A stretch of DNA of 64,000 nucleotides from Halorubrum laminariae (GCF_024494655.1 NZ_JANHDL010000002.1:124001-188000); one strand, 5' to 3'; shown: positions 35,989-45,376, numbered from the stretch's first letter. Notes: generated from the letters alone by a model not told the origin. Made by a program: numbers and translations.

Positions 35989-36885
35989 TCACTCGACCCC
36001 CAGATATCCGGAGAGAGTCGTCAGTTCGGCGGCGTCGACGCCGAACGCGTCGATATCGTTGTCGGCCGTCGTGTTGTCGAACTGCAACGAACGGTACTGG
36101 TCCGGCCCCATCGGGAAGCCGGGGACGGCACCGAGCACCGAGAGACCGATCTTCGCGAGCGGCATCGGCAGCGGGACGATCGTGACGCCGCGTTTTTCGG
36201 CCTCGTACACCAGATCTGTCACCTGGCGGAGCGTCAGCCGCTCCGGGCCGCCGATCTCGTAGGTCTCGCCGACGTGTTCGTCCGCCTCTAGCGCCGCGAC
36301 GAGCAGTGGGACGAGGTCCTCGACGTGGATCGGCTGGAAACGGGTCTTCCCGCCGCCGGGAAGGGGGTAGAGGGGGACACCGGGCGCGAACATCCCCTTC
36401 AGTCGCTTGGTGAACGAGACGAACTCGCCGCCGTCGCCGAAGACGACGGAGGGCCGGAATATCGTCCAGTCGAGGTCGCTCTCGCGGACGATCGCCTCGG
36501 CCTCGCCCTTCGCGCGGATGTACGCCGTCGTTCCGTTGGGGTCGGCACCGAGCGCGCTCAGCTGGACGAACCGGTCGACTCCACCCTCCTCGGCGGCTCG
36601 TACGAGGTTCTCGGTGCCGCCGCGGTGGATCCGATCGTGCATCACGTTCCCGCCCTTCGGCTCGAACAGCGGCGAGAGCGCGACGAGGTTCACGACCGCG
36701 TCCTGCCCGTCGACCGCGTCGACGATCGAGTCATAGTCGGTCACGTCGCCCACGGCGGCGTCGACGCCCTCGGGCGTGTCGCTCGCCGATCGCGAGAGGG
36801 CCGTCACCTCGTGACCGCCGTCGGCGAGCGCGCGGCAGAGGTACGACCCGATGAACCCGGTTCCGCCGGCTACCAACACTTTCAT
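35989..36885 (-). CDS. NAD(P)-binding, NDUFA9/NmrA-like epimerase-fold protein
   Basis: 298 residues of the atypical SDR group. Rossmann motif GGTGFIGSYLCRAL at about 7-20, LSALGADPNGTTAYIRAKGEAEAIV (in outline) and WTIFRPSVVFGDGG are shared with complex I assembly protein NDUFA9-like members and with sugar-epimerase relatives. The ligand and function are unknown. Confidence 0.85.
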   Translation of the reverse strand: MKVLVAGGTGFIGSYLCRALADGGHEVTALSRSASDTPEGVDAAVGDVTDYDSIVDAVDGQDAVVNLVALSPLFEPKGGNVMHDRIHRGGTENLVRAAEEGGVDRFVQLSALGADPNGTTAYIRAKGEAEAIVRESDLDWTIFRPSVVFGDGGEFVSFTKRLKGMFAPGVPLYPLPGGGKTRFQPIHVEDLVPLLVAALEADEHVGETYEIGGPERLTLRQVTDLVYEAEKRGVTIVPLPMPLAKIGLSVLGAVPGFPMGPDQYRSLQFDNTTADNDIDAFGVDAAELTTLSGYLGVE

Positions 36886-36966
36886 ACGATTCGTGAGGGG
36901 CGGAAGGCCCGTAAACCTACCGCGAATTCGACGTGTTTGCCGGAGCGACGCGAGGTGATCCGGGCG

Positions 36967-37839
36967 TCACTCTGGCGACCGGTCCGGCCCCGGGACGGTC
37001 ACCACCGGCACGGTCGCGGTTCGAACGGTGCGCTCGGCGACGCTGCCGAGCAGGAACCGCTCGACGCCGGTCCGTCCGCGGGTTCCAAGCACGACGAGGT
37101 CGATGTCGTGGTCGGCGATGTACGACCGGATTCCGCCCGGCGCAGACGCGTCGACCTCGACGGCCTCGACCGTTTCGACGCCTTCGCTCGCGGCGGCGTC
37201 GGCCGCCACCGCGACGGTCTCCTCGGCGTCGTCGACCAGCGTGTCGACCCCCAAGTACGCCTCGCTCCCGACGGCACCGACATCGACGATCGACAGCGCG
37301 TGGAGCGGCGCGCCGGCCGCGGCCGCGAGCGGCGCGGCGCGCTCGACCGCGGCGTCGGCGGGGGCGCTCCCGTCGGTCGCGACGAGGACGTTCCGGTACG
37401 GATACCGCATCGACGCGTCGTCAGGGCGAATGCTGAGAACCGGGACGCTCGACCGTCTGAGGACTCGTTCGGTGGTGCTCCCGAGCAGCAGGTGATCGAG
37501 GCCCGTGCGCCCCCGAGTCGACATCGCGATCAGGTCGATATCGCGGTCCGCCGCGTACGCGACGATGGTCTCGTCGACGCCGCCCTGAACCACCTCGGTC
37601 ACGGCCGAGACACCGCGGCCGGCGGCGGCGTCGGCGAGATCCGCGACGAACGACTCGCCTTCGCGTTCGAGCACGTCGACGACATCGCGGCCGATCCGCG
37701 TGACGCTGTCGTGGGTCGTGTCGGCGACGTTGAGCACGTGAACGGTCGCATCGTGGTCGGCGGCGATATCGAGGACGTGTTCGAAGACGGCGGTCGCTCC
37801 CTCGCTCCCGTCCGTCGGGAACAAGATTCGGTCGTTCAT
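36967..37839 (-). CDS. Tandem UspA-domain protein
   Basis: 290 residues made of two universal-stress repeats. The ATP-binding G-2X-G-9X-G-S motifs are AMSTRGRTGLDHLLLGSTTERV in the first and VLGTRGRTGVERFLLGSVAERT in the second (shown in outline). Such proteins act in stress adaptation and bind adenine nucleotides. ATG 37839 starts MNDRILFPTDGS; a longer frame upstream is not supported. A single-domain UspA paralogue is at 42607. Confidence 0.9.
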   Translation of the reverse strand: MNDRILFPTDGSEGATAVFEHVLDIAADHDATVHVLNVADTTHDSVTRIGRDVVDVLEREGESFVADLADAAAGRGVSAVTEVVQGGVDETIVAYAADRDIDLIAMSTRGRTGLDHLLLGSTTERVLRRSSVPVLSIRPDDASMRYPYRNVLVATDGSAPADAAVERAAPLAAAAGAPLHALSIVDVGAVGSEAYLGVDTLVDDAEETVAVAADAAASEGVETVEAVEVDASAPGGIRSYIADHDIDLVVLGTRGRTGVERFLLGSVAERTVRTATVPVVTVPGPDRSPE

Positions 37840-37936
37840 GTGCGCACCGTCGCCGTGTACGGATAAAATACCCACCCTCGATTCACGGGTTCATTCGCGG
37901 AGCGTCCGATGGGCATACTGCGATCTGTCGTCGCCG

Positions 37937-39334
37937 TTATTCGTCGGCGTCGACGTCGACACGGCCTCCCGAGCCGTCGGTGTCGGATGCGTCGTCGGCC
38001 TCGTCGTCGGAGTTTGCGCCCGCAGCGTCCGACCGGGTCACTCGTACGGTCGAGATCCGAGCCCCGTCGACCGCGGTGACCTTGAAGCCGTACCCGCCGA
38101 CTTCGACGGCGTCTCCCGGGTCGGGCGTGCGGCCGAGACGGTCCAACACGAGCCCGCCGAGCGTCTCGTAGCCGTTCCCGTCGAAGTCGGTTCCGAGCGT
38201 CTCGTTGACAACTGACAGGGAGACGGAGCCGTCGGCCTCGTAGGTCCCCTCGGCTTCCTTGCGGATAGTGTGTTCGCCGCGGCCGGCGTCGAACTCGTCG
38301 CGCAGGTCACCGACGAGCGCCTCGACGGCGTCCTCGACGGTGGCTATCCCTTCGAAGGCCCCCCACTCGTCGACGACGGCGGCCATCTGGCGCTGTTCGG
38401 TGCGGAACTGGACGAGGAGGTCGCTGAGCGAAGTCGTCTCCGGCACGACGATCAACTCTCGCGCGAGGTCGCCCGCGGTGACCGTCTCGTCGTCGGTCTC
38501 GACGGCGCGCAACACGTCTTTCACGTCGAGAAAGCCGACCACGCGGTCGGCGTCTTCGTCGGCCACGACCGGGTAGCGCGTGTGTCCGGCGTCGAGCGCT
38601 ATCGACCGGATCGCGTCGAGGTCGGCGTCGGCTGGGACGCTGACCACGTCGGGACGGGGGACCATCACCTCGCGGACGACGGTGTCGTCGAGTTCGAAGA
38701 CCCGCTCTACCATCTGGACTTCCGCGTCGGCGACGTGGCCGGCCTCGCCGGAGCGCGCCAGCACGCGACGGAGTTCACGCTCTTCGAGCGTCTCGTCCGT
38801 CTCGGAGGCCGGCGGGACGCCGAGAGCCCGTGTGAACCGGTTTGCGGCTCCGTTGAACACGACGATCCCGGGCGCGAACAGGTAGTAGGAGAGCTTCATC
38901 GGCGGGGCCAAAAGCAGCGCGACCCGCTCCGCCTGCGCGATGGCGATCGTCTTCGGCGCGAGTTCGCCGAACACGACGTGGAGGAACGTGATGACGCTGA
39001 ACCCGATCGCGAACGCGACGAGATGAACGAGGCTCTCGGGAAGCACCGGCCCGAGGACGGGCTCGATGAGCGCGGCGACAGCGGGCTCGCCGATCCACCC
39101 CAGTCCGAGCGATGCGATCGTGATCCCGAGCTGCGTCGCCGCGAGGTAGTCGTCAAGGCTCCCCATCACGTCTTGTAGCGCGCCGGACCCGGCACGGCCC
39201 TCGGCGGCGAGCTGTTCTACCGATGTCGAGCGGACCCGGACAAACGCGAACTCGCTCGCGACGAAAAAGCCGTTCAACACCACCAACACGAGTGCGGCGA
39301 GTACCCGGGTGACCGAGACGGCGACGGCTACCAT
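37937..39334 (-). CDS. CNNM/CorC-type membrane protein with CBS pair
   Basis: 465 residues: DUF21/CNNM membrane domain (three to four TM segments; [16 protein letters not shown] near the N-terminus), two CBS domains ([34 protein letters not shown], in outline) and a CorC_HlyC C-terminal domain. It is likely a Mg2+ or Co2+ efflux or Na+-coupled transporter. I chose ATG 39334, which overlaps the end of the 49-residue leader frame. The acidic C-terminal tail is disordered. Confidence 0.88.
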   Translation of the reverse strand: MVAVAVSVTRVLAALVLVVLNGFFVASEFAFVRVRSTSVEQLAAEGRAGSGALQDVMGSLDDYLAATQLGITIASLGLGWIGEPAVAALIEPVLGPVLPESLVHLVAFAIGFSVITFLHVVFGELAPKTIAIAQAERVALLLAPPMKLSYYLFAPGIVVFNGAANRFTRALGVPPASETDETLEERELRRVLARSGEAGHVADAEVQMVERVFELDDTVVREVMVPRPDVVSVPADADLDAIRSIALDAGHTRYPVVADEDADRVVGFLDVKDVLRAVETDDETVTAGDLARELIVVPETTSLSDLLVQFRTEQRQMAAVVDEWGAFEGIATVEDAVEALVGDLRDEFDAGRGEHTIRKEAEGTYEADGSVSLSVVNETLGTDFDGNGYETLGGLVLDRLGRTPDPGDAVEVGGYGFKVTAVDGARISTVRVTRSDAAGANSDDEADDASDTDGSGGRVDVDADE

Positions 39335-39477
39335 CCGATCCTCCGAGCCGTGCGGCCGATCCGGGCCGGTGACTCGTCGGTTCGGGCCGGTGACTCGTCG
39401 GTTCGGGCCGGTGACTCGTCGGTTCGGGCCGATGATCCGTGTGGCTCGCGGAACCAGCGTCGAGCGTCTGCGACCAT
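39328..39477 (-). CDS. Repeat-bearing leader ORF before the CNNM gene
   Basis: A 49-codon frame from ATG 39477, with a TATA-like ccttttagtt (minus strand, 39500-39507) about 26 bases upstream. It encodes three tandem ARTDESP heptads and ends at TAG, overlapping the CNNM ATG in the sequence ATGGTAG. The layout predicts a leaderless message whose first cistron is translated before the transporter. The peptide itself is low complexity, so it may be a regulatory leader and not a functional protein. Confidence 0.45.
   Translation of the reverse strand: MVADARRWFREPHGSSARTDESPARTDESPARTDESPARIGRTARRIGW
39362..39424. repeat. Tandem 21-bp repeat, three perfect copies plus a partial
   Basis: The unit cgggccggtgactcgtcggtt repeats at 39362, 39383 and 39404 and continues imperfectly to about 39438. 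It lies between CNNM and tmk and codes for the heptads of the leader ORF. As a pure tandem repeat it could vary in copy number. Confidence 0.9.
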
Positions 39478-39632
39478 GGCGGCGGTTCGGCGCGGGGGAA
39501 CTAAAAGGCGGGTTCGTCGGCGAGTCCGTCGGTCGGGTCGTCGGCCGGCACTTGGCCGACACGTCGGGCGACGTGTCGGGCCGCGTGGGATCGAAGCCGG
39601 GACTTTATTCACCGGCGCGTCCGACCCCGACC

Positions 39633-40229
39633 ATGCTTATCACGCTGGAGGGGGTCGACGGGAGCGGCAAGACGACCGTCTGGGAGGCGCTTCGCGACCG
39701 GTTCCCGGACGCGACGTTCACCCGCGAGCCGACCGATAGCTGGTACGGCGACGCGGTCTACCGGTCGATCGAGGCCGACGACGCGGACCCACTCGCAGAG
39801 CTGTTCCTCTACACGGCGGATCACGCAGATCATCTCTCTCGGACGATCAAGCCGGCGCTCGCGGCCGGGGACCTCGTGATCTCGGACCGGTACTCCGACT
39901 CGCGGTTCGCGTACCAGGCGGCAACCCTCGCCGTGAGCGATGCCGACATCGAGCGCCCGCTCGCATACATCCGCGACATCCACGAGCCGTTCTCGCGACC
40001 GCCGGACGCGACGATCTACCTCGACCTCGACGCCCGGACCGCGGCCGAGCGGGCCGGACGGACGAACAAGTTCGAACAGGACGGTTACCTCGCCGCAGTC
40101 CGTGAGAACTACGAGCGACTGATCGACGCCGAGCCGGACCGGTTCCACCGCGTCGACGCAACCGCGTCGCCGGCGGCGGTCAGCGATCGAGTCGGCGAGA
40201 TCGTCACGGATCTCACGGGAGAGCGATAG
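39633..40229 (+). CDS. tmk: Thymidylate kinase
   Basis: 198-residue dTMP kinase that makes dTDP for DNA synthesis. P-loop [10 protein letters not shown] is at residues 5-14, followed by the family Arg loop and the [12 protein letters not shown] (DRY/H) motif. A TATA-like ctttattca at 39602-39610 lies about 27 bases before ATG 39633, giving a leaderless start. Confidence 0.94.
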   Translation: MLITLEGVDGSGKTTVWEALRDRFPDATFTREPTDSWYGDAVYRSIEADDADPLAELFLYTADHADHLSRTIKPALAAGDLVISDRYSDSRFAYQAATLAVSDADIERPLAYIRDIHEPFSRPPDATIYLDLDARTAAERAGRTNKFEQDGYLAAVRENYERLIDAEPDRFHRVDATASPAAVSDRVGEIVTDLTGER

Positions 40230-40260
40230 TTCGTCTACCGCATGGCGTCGCTCCCCGGCG

Positions 40261-40584
40261 TCACCGCGTGTCCGGGAGTTCGTACTCCTCTGGCGACGGG
40301 ACGTACAAGTAGTCGATGGCCACGCCGAGCACGATCGGGAGCACGATGAGCAGACCGAAGACGATCGTCGGGCTCCCCAGATCGAGGCCGATACCGACGT
40401 TGAGTACGCCGGTGAAAAACAGCGTGGAGACGAAAAGCAGTATCGGCGTCAAGACGATCGTGTAGACGACCGATCCCCACGCGGTCGACAGACGGAGCCG
40501 GAAGAATCGTGTCGTCACTCCGGCGAGCAGGACGTGAAATCCGACGAGCGCGACGAGAGTGAGAAACCCGACGAGCGCGAGCAT
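40261..40584 (-). CDS. Small 3-TM membrane protein
   Basis: 107 residues starting MLALVGFLTLVALVGFHVLLAGV. It has three to four hydrophobic segments separated by short loops and a short soluble tail (PSPEEYELPDTR). It is haloarchaea-like, with no recognised function. The alternative longer frame is Arg/Ser-rich and not credible. It is convergent with tmk. Confidence 0.7.
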   Translation of the reverse strand: MLALVGFLTLVALVGFHVLLAGVTTRFFRLRLSTAWGSVVYTIVLTPILLFVSTLFFTGVLNVGIGLDLGSPTIVFGLLIVLPIVLGVAIDYLYVPSPEEYELPDTR

Positions 40585-40687
40585 AGGGCGGGGTACGGGT
40601 TCCGTACATTTGCCCCTATCGCCCCGGTGGCGGGCCGAACGCCGTCGTGCACTCCGAACGGACTCGGTGGATCCGTCTCGGGTCGCA

Positions 40688-40822
40688 TCACGTCCCGGTG
40701 ACCGACCGGACACGCTCTTTGCCACACTTGATACAGGACTCGACCACCTCGTCCGGATCGATGACGACCGCACGACGCTCGTACCGGTGTCGGCAGATCA
40801 CGCGTTCGATCGTGGTGTGCAT
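40688..40822 (-). CDS. 44-residue CxxC zinc-finger-like protein
   Basis: ATG 40822 to TGA 40688-40690 encodes 44 residues: MHTTIERVICRHRYERRAVV, then a stretch with SCIKCGKERVRS. The CRH at residues 10-12 and CIKC at 30-33 could coordinate one zinc. Small zinc micro-proteins are abundant in haloarchaea. A TATA-like gtgtatacag about 35 bases upstream is present. No family function is recognised. Confidence 0.65.
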   Translation of the reverse strand: MHTTIERVICRHRYERRAVVIDPDEVVESCIKCGKERVRSVTGT

Positions 40823-40960
40823 ACTCGTGTCACGACGAGGAGAGTCATGAAACTTCTGTATACACACCTAATTAGAGATAATACGATACAAATAACTAAT
40901 ATATTCTGAATTTATTCTTTGGTATTGATCCTATAGTTCGAGATGAGACTTATTCGGCCG

Positions 40961-40972
40961 GTTTTATATTCT
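40961..40972 (+). promoter_or_regulatory. TATA box in an AT-rich patch before padR
   Basis: gttttatattct lies in a 120-bp AT-rich tract (40855-40980), unusual in this GC-rich genome. Its centre is about 22-26 bases before the leader ATG 40988 and about 75 bases before padR. Confidence 0.55.
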
Positions 40973-40987
40973 ATTTGATTCCGACCG

Positions 40988-41047
40988 ATGTCAGCCGCGT
41001 TCCCGACCGAAACGGTCGTGGGCCGTCGCGCGAAACGCGACTCATGA
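40988..41047 (+). CDS. 19-residue leader ORF overlapping padR
   Basis: ATG 40988 sits where a leaderless transcript from the tttatat box would start. The 19-codon frame ends at TGA 41045-41047, overlapping the padR ATG (ATGA). It encodes [20 protein letters not shown] cannot tell a regulatory leader from chance. Confidence 0.3.
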   Translation: MSAAFPTETVVGRRAKRDS

Positions 41048-41364
41048 CGAAGTGGCTCCACAGCGGTCGCCGCCGCGATCTGTGTGCCCTGCTGTACGAC
41101 GCCGGAGAGTTGCGGGCGCAGTCGCTGAAGAGTCGGCTCGAATCACACTACGACGAGCGGATCGACCCCGGATCGTTTTACGGGACGCTCACGTCGCTCG
41201 TCGAGTCCGGCTTCCTCGACCGGCACACCGAGGGCATCGCAGACGTGTACGCGCTCACCGACGCCGGCGAGCGCGCACTTCTCGATCACTACGAGTGGCT
41301 CACAGCGCGGGTCGACGAGGGACGATCGTCGGACGCCGACACCGGTTCGAACCTCAAGGATTAA
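41044..41364 (+). CDS. PadR-family winged-helix regulator
   Basis: 106 residues of the PadR wHTH fold: [20 protein letters not shown], then [27 protein letters not shown] and [18 protein letters not shown]. Such regulators act as ligand-responsive repressors. It is 25 bp from nikR on the same strand, so the two may be coregulated. The ATG at 41044 begins at the family start; an upstream TTG 40975 extends the frame. Confidence 0.85.
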   Translation: MTKWLHSGRRRDLCALLYDAGELRAQSLKSRLESHYDERIDPGSFYGTLTSLVESGFLDRHTEGIADVYALTDAGERALLDHYEWLTARVDEGRSSDADTGSNLKD

Positions 41365-41389
41365 CAATATCTGTGCAGTCAGTTATTAT

Positions 41390-41860
41390 ATGACCGTCGT
41401 TAGCGTCTCGATGCCGGAGGAGTTGCTGGAGCGGATAGACGGGTTCGCGGACGAGCACGGCTATACCGGTCGCAGCGAGGTCGTTCGCGAGGCGTCCCGG
41501 AGTCTCCTCGGCGAGTTCGAGGATGAACGGCTCGACGGCCGAGATCTGATGGGCGTGGTGACCGTGCTGTTCGACTACGAGACGACGAGCGTCGAAGATC
41601 GGATGATGCGGCTCCGACACGAACACGAGGGGATCGTCGCCTCAAACTTCCACAGCCACGTCGGCTCGCGCTACTGTATGGAGCTGTTCGTGCTCGAAGG
41701 GAGCCTCGACGAGATCTCAGCGTTCGTCGGGAAGGTCCGAGCGACGAAAGACACGCTCACCGTCGATTACAGCGTGACGCCCGTCGACGAGTTCGACGCC
41801 GACGGCGTGGACGCGGCGGATCCGAGCGACGACGCCTCAGTCGACGACGACGGTCGGTAG
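41390..41860 (+). CDS. nikR: NikR-family nickel-responsive regulator
   Basis: 156 residues. The N-terminal ribbon-helix-helix ([20 protein letters not shown]) binds DNA and the C-terminal ACT-like domain binds Ni2+. The E. coli metal ligands H76, H87, H89 and C95 correspond here to His77, His88, His90 and Cys96, all present (RHEHEG, FHSH, SRYC). A variable acidic tail follows. No nickel transporter or urease gene is adjacent. Confidence 0.92.
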   Translation: MTVVSVSMPEELLERIDGFADEHGYTGRSEVVREASRSLLGEFEDERLDGRDLMGVVTVLFDYETTSVEDRMMRLRHEHEGIVASNFHSHVGSRYCMELFVLEGSLDEISAFVGKVRATKDTLTVDYSVTPVDEFDADGVDAADPSDDASVDDDGR

Positions 41861-42025
41861 TCCCGAGGACGCACCGACCGAGCCGTCGCCCTCGCATTGC
41901 CGGGTTCAGAGTCTGGGACGGCCGAACGCGGCGGGATCGGAAACGCCTCACTTCGAGGCCTCGATTCTCACACAGAATACGCGGAACAGCAAAGCCTAAT
42001 GAGGTGGGCACTAAATCGGCAGATG

Positions 42026-42415
42026 ATGCCCACAGTAGAATACCTCAACTACGAAGTGCTCGACGACCACGGCTGGTCGATGGACGACGACGACCTCTTC
42101 GAGGAGGCCGCCGCGGCCGACCTCGACGCGGAAGACTACGGCACCCTCGACGTCAATCAGGGCGAGTATATCCTCGAATCGGCCGAAGCGCAGGGCTACG
42201 ACTGGCCCTTCTCGTGTCGCGCCGGTGCGTGTGCGAACTGCGCGTCCATCGTCAAAGAAGGCGACATCGAGATGGACATGCAGCAGATCCTCTCCGACGA
42301 GGAGGTCGAAGAGAAGAACGTCCGGCTGACCTGTATCGGCAGCCCGGCGACCGACGAGGTCAAGATCGTCTACAACGCGAAACACCTCGACTACTTGCAG
42401 AACCGCGTCATCTAA
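42026..42415 (+). CDS. fdx: Halophilic 2Fe-2S ferredoxin
   Basis: 129 residues with the hyperacidic N-terminal extension ([10 protein letters not shown]) of haloarchaeal plant-type ferredoxins. Cluster ligands are Cys64, Cys69, Cys72 and Cys103 ([18 protein letters not shown]). It carries electrons for oxoacid:ferredoxin oxidoreductases. ATG 42026 gives [14 protein letters not shown], the known N-terminus. An upstream open extension has no family support. Confidence 0.97.
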   Translation: MPTVEYLNYEVLDDHGWSMDDDDLFEEAAAADLDAEDYGTLDVNQGEYILESAEAQGYDWPFSCRAGACANCASIVKEGDIEMDMQQILSDEEVEEKNVRLTCIGSPATDEVKIVYNAKHLDYLQNRVI

Positions 42416-42606
42416 GCGCCGCAGACTCGGGCTGAACGGCCCTATCACAGTCGGGCGAGACGCGCTCGAACACCGCTCGATTTTATCCGGAGTTCCGCCT
42501 ACGAATCTGGTCACGACACGTCCTCGGAGTCATATCTCCACGCGTCGTCCGCGGCGACGTGAGAACCGCCGACCGATTTATTCGACGGGATGTCAAACCG
42601 ATACGT

Positions 42607-43056
42607 ATGTACGATCGGATACTGCTCCCGACGGACGGCAGCGAGGGCGTCGACCGCGCGATCGACCACGCGATCGACGCCGCGAATCGGTACGATGCGA
42701 CGCTCCACGTGCTGTACGTCGTCGACAGTGGCGTCGTCAACGCGTACTCAGGCGACGAGTTCGTCGACGGGTCTGAGGGTGCCGAAGAGACGCTCGAAGA
42801 GCGCGGCCGCGAGGCGCTCGAATCGGTGTCCGACCACGCTGCGGACGCCGGCGTCGAGACGGTGACGAAGCTCGTGTACGGGGATCCACACGAGGAGATC
42901 CTCCGGTACATCGACGGGAACGACATCGATCTGACGGTGATGGGATCGAAGACGCGGTCGGGAAACTACCGCCGGATGCTCGGATCGGTCACCGAACGCG
43001 TCTCGCGGCAGTCGACCGCGCCCGTGAGCATCGTGAAGACAACCATTCCGGAGTAG
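42607..43056 (+). CDS. Single-domain UspA universal stress protein
   Basis: 149 residues with the nucleotide-binding VMGSKTRSGNYRRMLGSVTERV (in outline) and the start MYDRILLPTDGSEG. TATA element gatttattc (about 42575-42583) lies about 27 bases upstream of ATG 42607. It is a paralogue of the tandem UspA at 36967. Confidence 0.88.
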   Translation: MYDRILLPTDGSEGVDRAIDHAIDAANRYDATLHVLYVVDSGVVNAYSGDEFVDGSEGAEETLEERGREALESVSDHAADAGVETVTKLVYGDPHEEILRYIDGNDIDLTVMGSKTRSGNYRRMLGSVTERVSRQSTAPVSIVKTTIPE

Positions 43057-43165
43057 CGCTGCCGTCGCTTCGCGGCTCGCGCCCTGCTCTCGGCGGCGCA
43101 GGTCGTTCCCGTTCACTCTACTCCCGAACGGTGCGTCTTTGTGGGTCGACCGGAAACGGTCACCG

Positions 43166-44545
43166 ATGACCGTCCGTCTCAGCTACGAGGACGGGACGAT
43201 TCGGGTCGACGCAGACGCGGACTCGGCCGAGTCGCTTCCCCCGCTTCCCGGCGTCGAGGCCGATCCGCGATCGGAGACGAGCCGTGCACCGGCGTACCGC
43301 TACGCCGCGATCCGGCGCGCGCTGGCGGTGGCCGGCGTGCGCGTCGACGACCGCGTGCTCGACGCGAGCGACCGCGCCGCCGAGGCGGTCGGGCTCGCGG
43401 ACGGCCTCTCGACCGACTACGACCTCCGCGAGTACCAGCGCGAGGCGCTCGACGCGTGGCGCGACGCGGGCGACCGCGGCGTGCTCGAACTCCCGACCGG
43501 CGCGGGAAAGACCGTGATTGCGATCCGCGCGATCGTCGACCTCGGCGTCCCGACGATGGTCGTGGTCCCCACCGTCGACCTCCTCGATCAGTGGCAGCGG
43601 GAACTGGAGGCGGAGTTCGACGTGCCGATCGGTCGATTTGGAGGCGGTGAACAGCGCCGCGAAGCCGTCACGGTGTCGACGTACGACTCCGCGTACCTGA
43701 AGGCGGACGACGTGGGCGACGCCTTCGAGTTCGTCGTCTTCGACGAGGTCCATCACCTCGGCGGCGAGGGGTACCGCGACGTCGCGCGCCTGCTCGCTGC
43801 GCCCGCTCGGCTCGGACTCACCGCGACGTTCGAACGCCCCGACGACGCCCACGAGGCCGTCGCGGAACTGATCGGCGACCGCGTGTACGGACTCGACGCC
43901 GACGACCTCGCCGGCGAGCACCTCGCCCCCTACGACATCCGCCGGATTGAAGTCGATCTGACGCCCGAGGAACGCGAGCGATACGACGAGAAACAGGGTA
44001 CGTTCGTCGAGTACGTGCGCGACGCCGGCATCACGTTCACGAGCGGGAGCGACTACCAAGAACTCGTCAAACGGTCCGGGAACGACCCTGCCGCCCGCGA
44101 GGCGCTGTTGGCGAAGCAGGACGCCCGCGAGATTATGATGAACGCGACCCGGAAGGTAGAGCGGCTCGCGGCGATTCTCGACCGTCACCGCAACGACCGC
44201 GTGATCGTGTTCACCGCTCACACCGACCTCGTCTACCGACTCTCCGAGCGCTTCCTCCTCCCGGCGATCACCGCCGAGACGAGCGCGGCGGAGCGCCGAG
44301 AGACCCTAGAACGGTTCCGTGACGGGACGTACGGTCGCGTCGTCGCCGCCAACGTGCTCGACGAGGGCGTCGACGTGCCCGCCGCGAACGTCGCCGTCGT
44401 CCTCTCCGGGTCGGGCAGCGAGCGGGAGTTTACGCAGCGACTCGGGCGCGTCCTGCGGCCGAAAGACGACGGCGGACGGGCGATCCTCTACGAGGTCGTC
44501 AGCGCCGAGACCGCAGAAGAGCGGGTGGCGAGCCGGCGACGGTGA
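43166..44545 (+). CDS. XPB/Rad25-like SF2 DNA helicase
   Basis: 459 residues. Walker A LPTGAGKT is at residues 109-116, the DEVH box at 193-196, and motif III/VI elements ATFERP and QRLGRVLRP are present. An N-terminal damage-recognition-like domain occupies residues 1-85. Archaeal XPB homologues work in nucleotide excision repair, often with the nuclease Bax1, which is not adjacent here. I chose ATG 43166 over an earlier in-frame GTG 43139 because the family start MTVRLSYED fits. Confidence 0.88.
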   Translation: MTVRLSYEDGTIRVDADADSAESLPPLPGVEADPRSETSRAPAYRYAAIRRALAVAGVRVDDRVLDASDRAAEAVGLADGLSTDYDLREYQREALDAWRDAGDRGVLELPTGAGKTVIAIRAIVDLGVPTMVVVPTVDLLDQWQRELEAEFDVPIGRFGGGEQRREAVTVSTYDSAYLKADDVGDAFEFVVFDEVHHLGGEGYRDVARLLAAPARLGLTATFERPDDAHEAVAELIGDRVYGLDADDLAGEHLAPYDIRRIEVDLTPEERERYDEKQGTFVEYVRDAGITFTSGSDYQELVKRSGNDPAAREALLAKQDAREIMMNATRKVERLAAILDRHRNDRVIVFTAHTDLVYRLSERFLLPAITAETSAAERRETLERFRDGTYGRVVAANVLDEGVDVPAANVAVVLSGSGSEREFTQRLGRVLRPKDDGGRAILYEVVSAETAEERVASRRR

Positions 44546-44571
44546 CGGCAAAAGCGGCAGCGAGTGTGAAT

Positions 44572-44582
44572 CCCCCCTTTTT
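44572..44582 (+). terminator. C-run/T-run terminator after the XPB gene
   Basis: ccccccttttt at 44572-44582, about 30 bases past the stop, matches archaeal T-run termination. A TATA element for the next gene follows at about 44634-44641 (gttttta). Confidence 0.45.
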
Positions 44583-44667
44583 GCGGTCCCAACCGGCCGG
44601 CTACGCGACGAACTCTGATAACGGTATCGGGGGCAGTTTTTAGCCACTCGGGAGAGTTCCACGTCGT

Positions 44668-45312
44668 ATGCGAACAGACACCACGGTCCGAGACGTGATG
44701 CATCGCGAGTTCCTCGGCGCGAGCGAGTCGGATTCGCTCGCGGCGGCGGCCGAACTCATGGTCGCGGAGGAGACCGACTGTCTCGTTGTCGTGCGAGGCG
44801 GCGAGCCGGTCGGCCGGCTCGCGTGCCGCGACGCGCTCGGTGCGTTGCTCGAAGCGGGAGCGGCAGACGGCGATCGCGACGCGGCCGAAACCCGGACGGT
44901 CGGCTCCGTGATGGGGCCGCCGCTTCCGACCGTCGCGCCCGACGACGCGCTCTCGGCCGTCGAGGAGCGGCTCGTCACCGAGGGCGTCGACCGGGTCGTG
45001 GCGGTCGAGGGCGGCGAAGCGATCGGCGTCGTCACCGCCGCCGACGCTATCGCCGCGAGCGCGTCGCGAAACGGTGGTCCACAGGGGAGCACTGTCAGCG
45101 ACCGACCGACGAACGGGTCACGGCAGACGGCCAGAGACGCGCGAGCACGGTCGCCGGACGCGGACGTCGGGACGGACAACGCCGTCGACAGACCGGCCGC
45201 GAACGCCGACGAATCCGCGACACAGGGCGTCTGCGAGGCCTGTGGCGCGCTCGTTCCGAATCTCGTCACCGCCAACGGGCAGGCGGTCTGTCCGGAGTGT
45301 CGCGAGGCGTGA
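44668..45312 (+). CDS. CBS-domain protein with C-terminal zinc ribbon
   Basis: 214 residues: two CBS motifs (VRDVMHREFLGASESDSL and VGSVMGPPLPTVAPDDAL, in outline), a low-complexity linker (about 135-190), and a CxxC pair GVCEACGALVPNL/AVCPECREA. CBS pairs bind adenylates and regulate partners; the partner is unknown. A TATA-like ttttta about 30 bases upstream supports the ATG. Confidence 0.82.
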   Translation: MRTDTTVRDVMHREFLGASESDSLAAAAELMVAEETDCLVVVRGGEPVGRLACRDALGALLEAGAADGDRDAAETRTVGSVMGPPLPTVAPDDALSAVEERLVTEGVDRVVAVEGGEAIGVVTAADAIAASASRNGGPQGSTVSDRPTNGSRQTARDARARSPDADVGTDNAVDRPAANADESATQGVCEACGALVPNLVTANGQAVCPECREA

Positions 45313-45320
45313 ACGGACCC

Positions 45321-45376
45321 GTCGCGACCGAACTGCGGTCCCACGGCCGGATCGGGCCTGTCGCGACCGAACTGCG
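45321..45376. repeat. Two 17-bp direct repeats, 39 bp apart
   Basis: gtcgcgaccgaactgcg occurs at 45321-45337 and 45360-45376, between the CBS gene and a GNAT gene. The centres are palindromic (tcgcga). This may be a duplicated regulatory site or a chance local duplication. Confidence 0.7.

Noticed and set aside
39363-39562. N-terminal extension of the CNNM protein with TGPNRRV repeats
   Set aside because: The repeats fit the leader frame equally well, the natural TM start is ATG 39334, and no promoter is placed to translate the extension.
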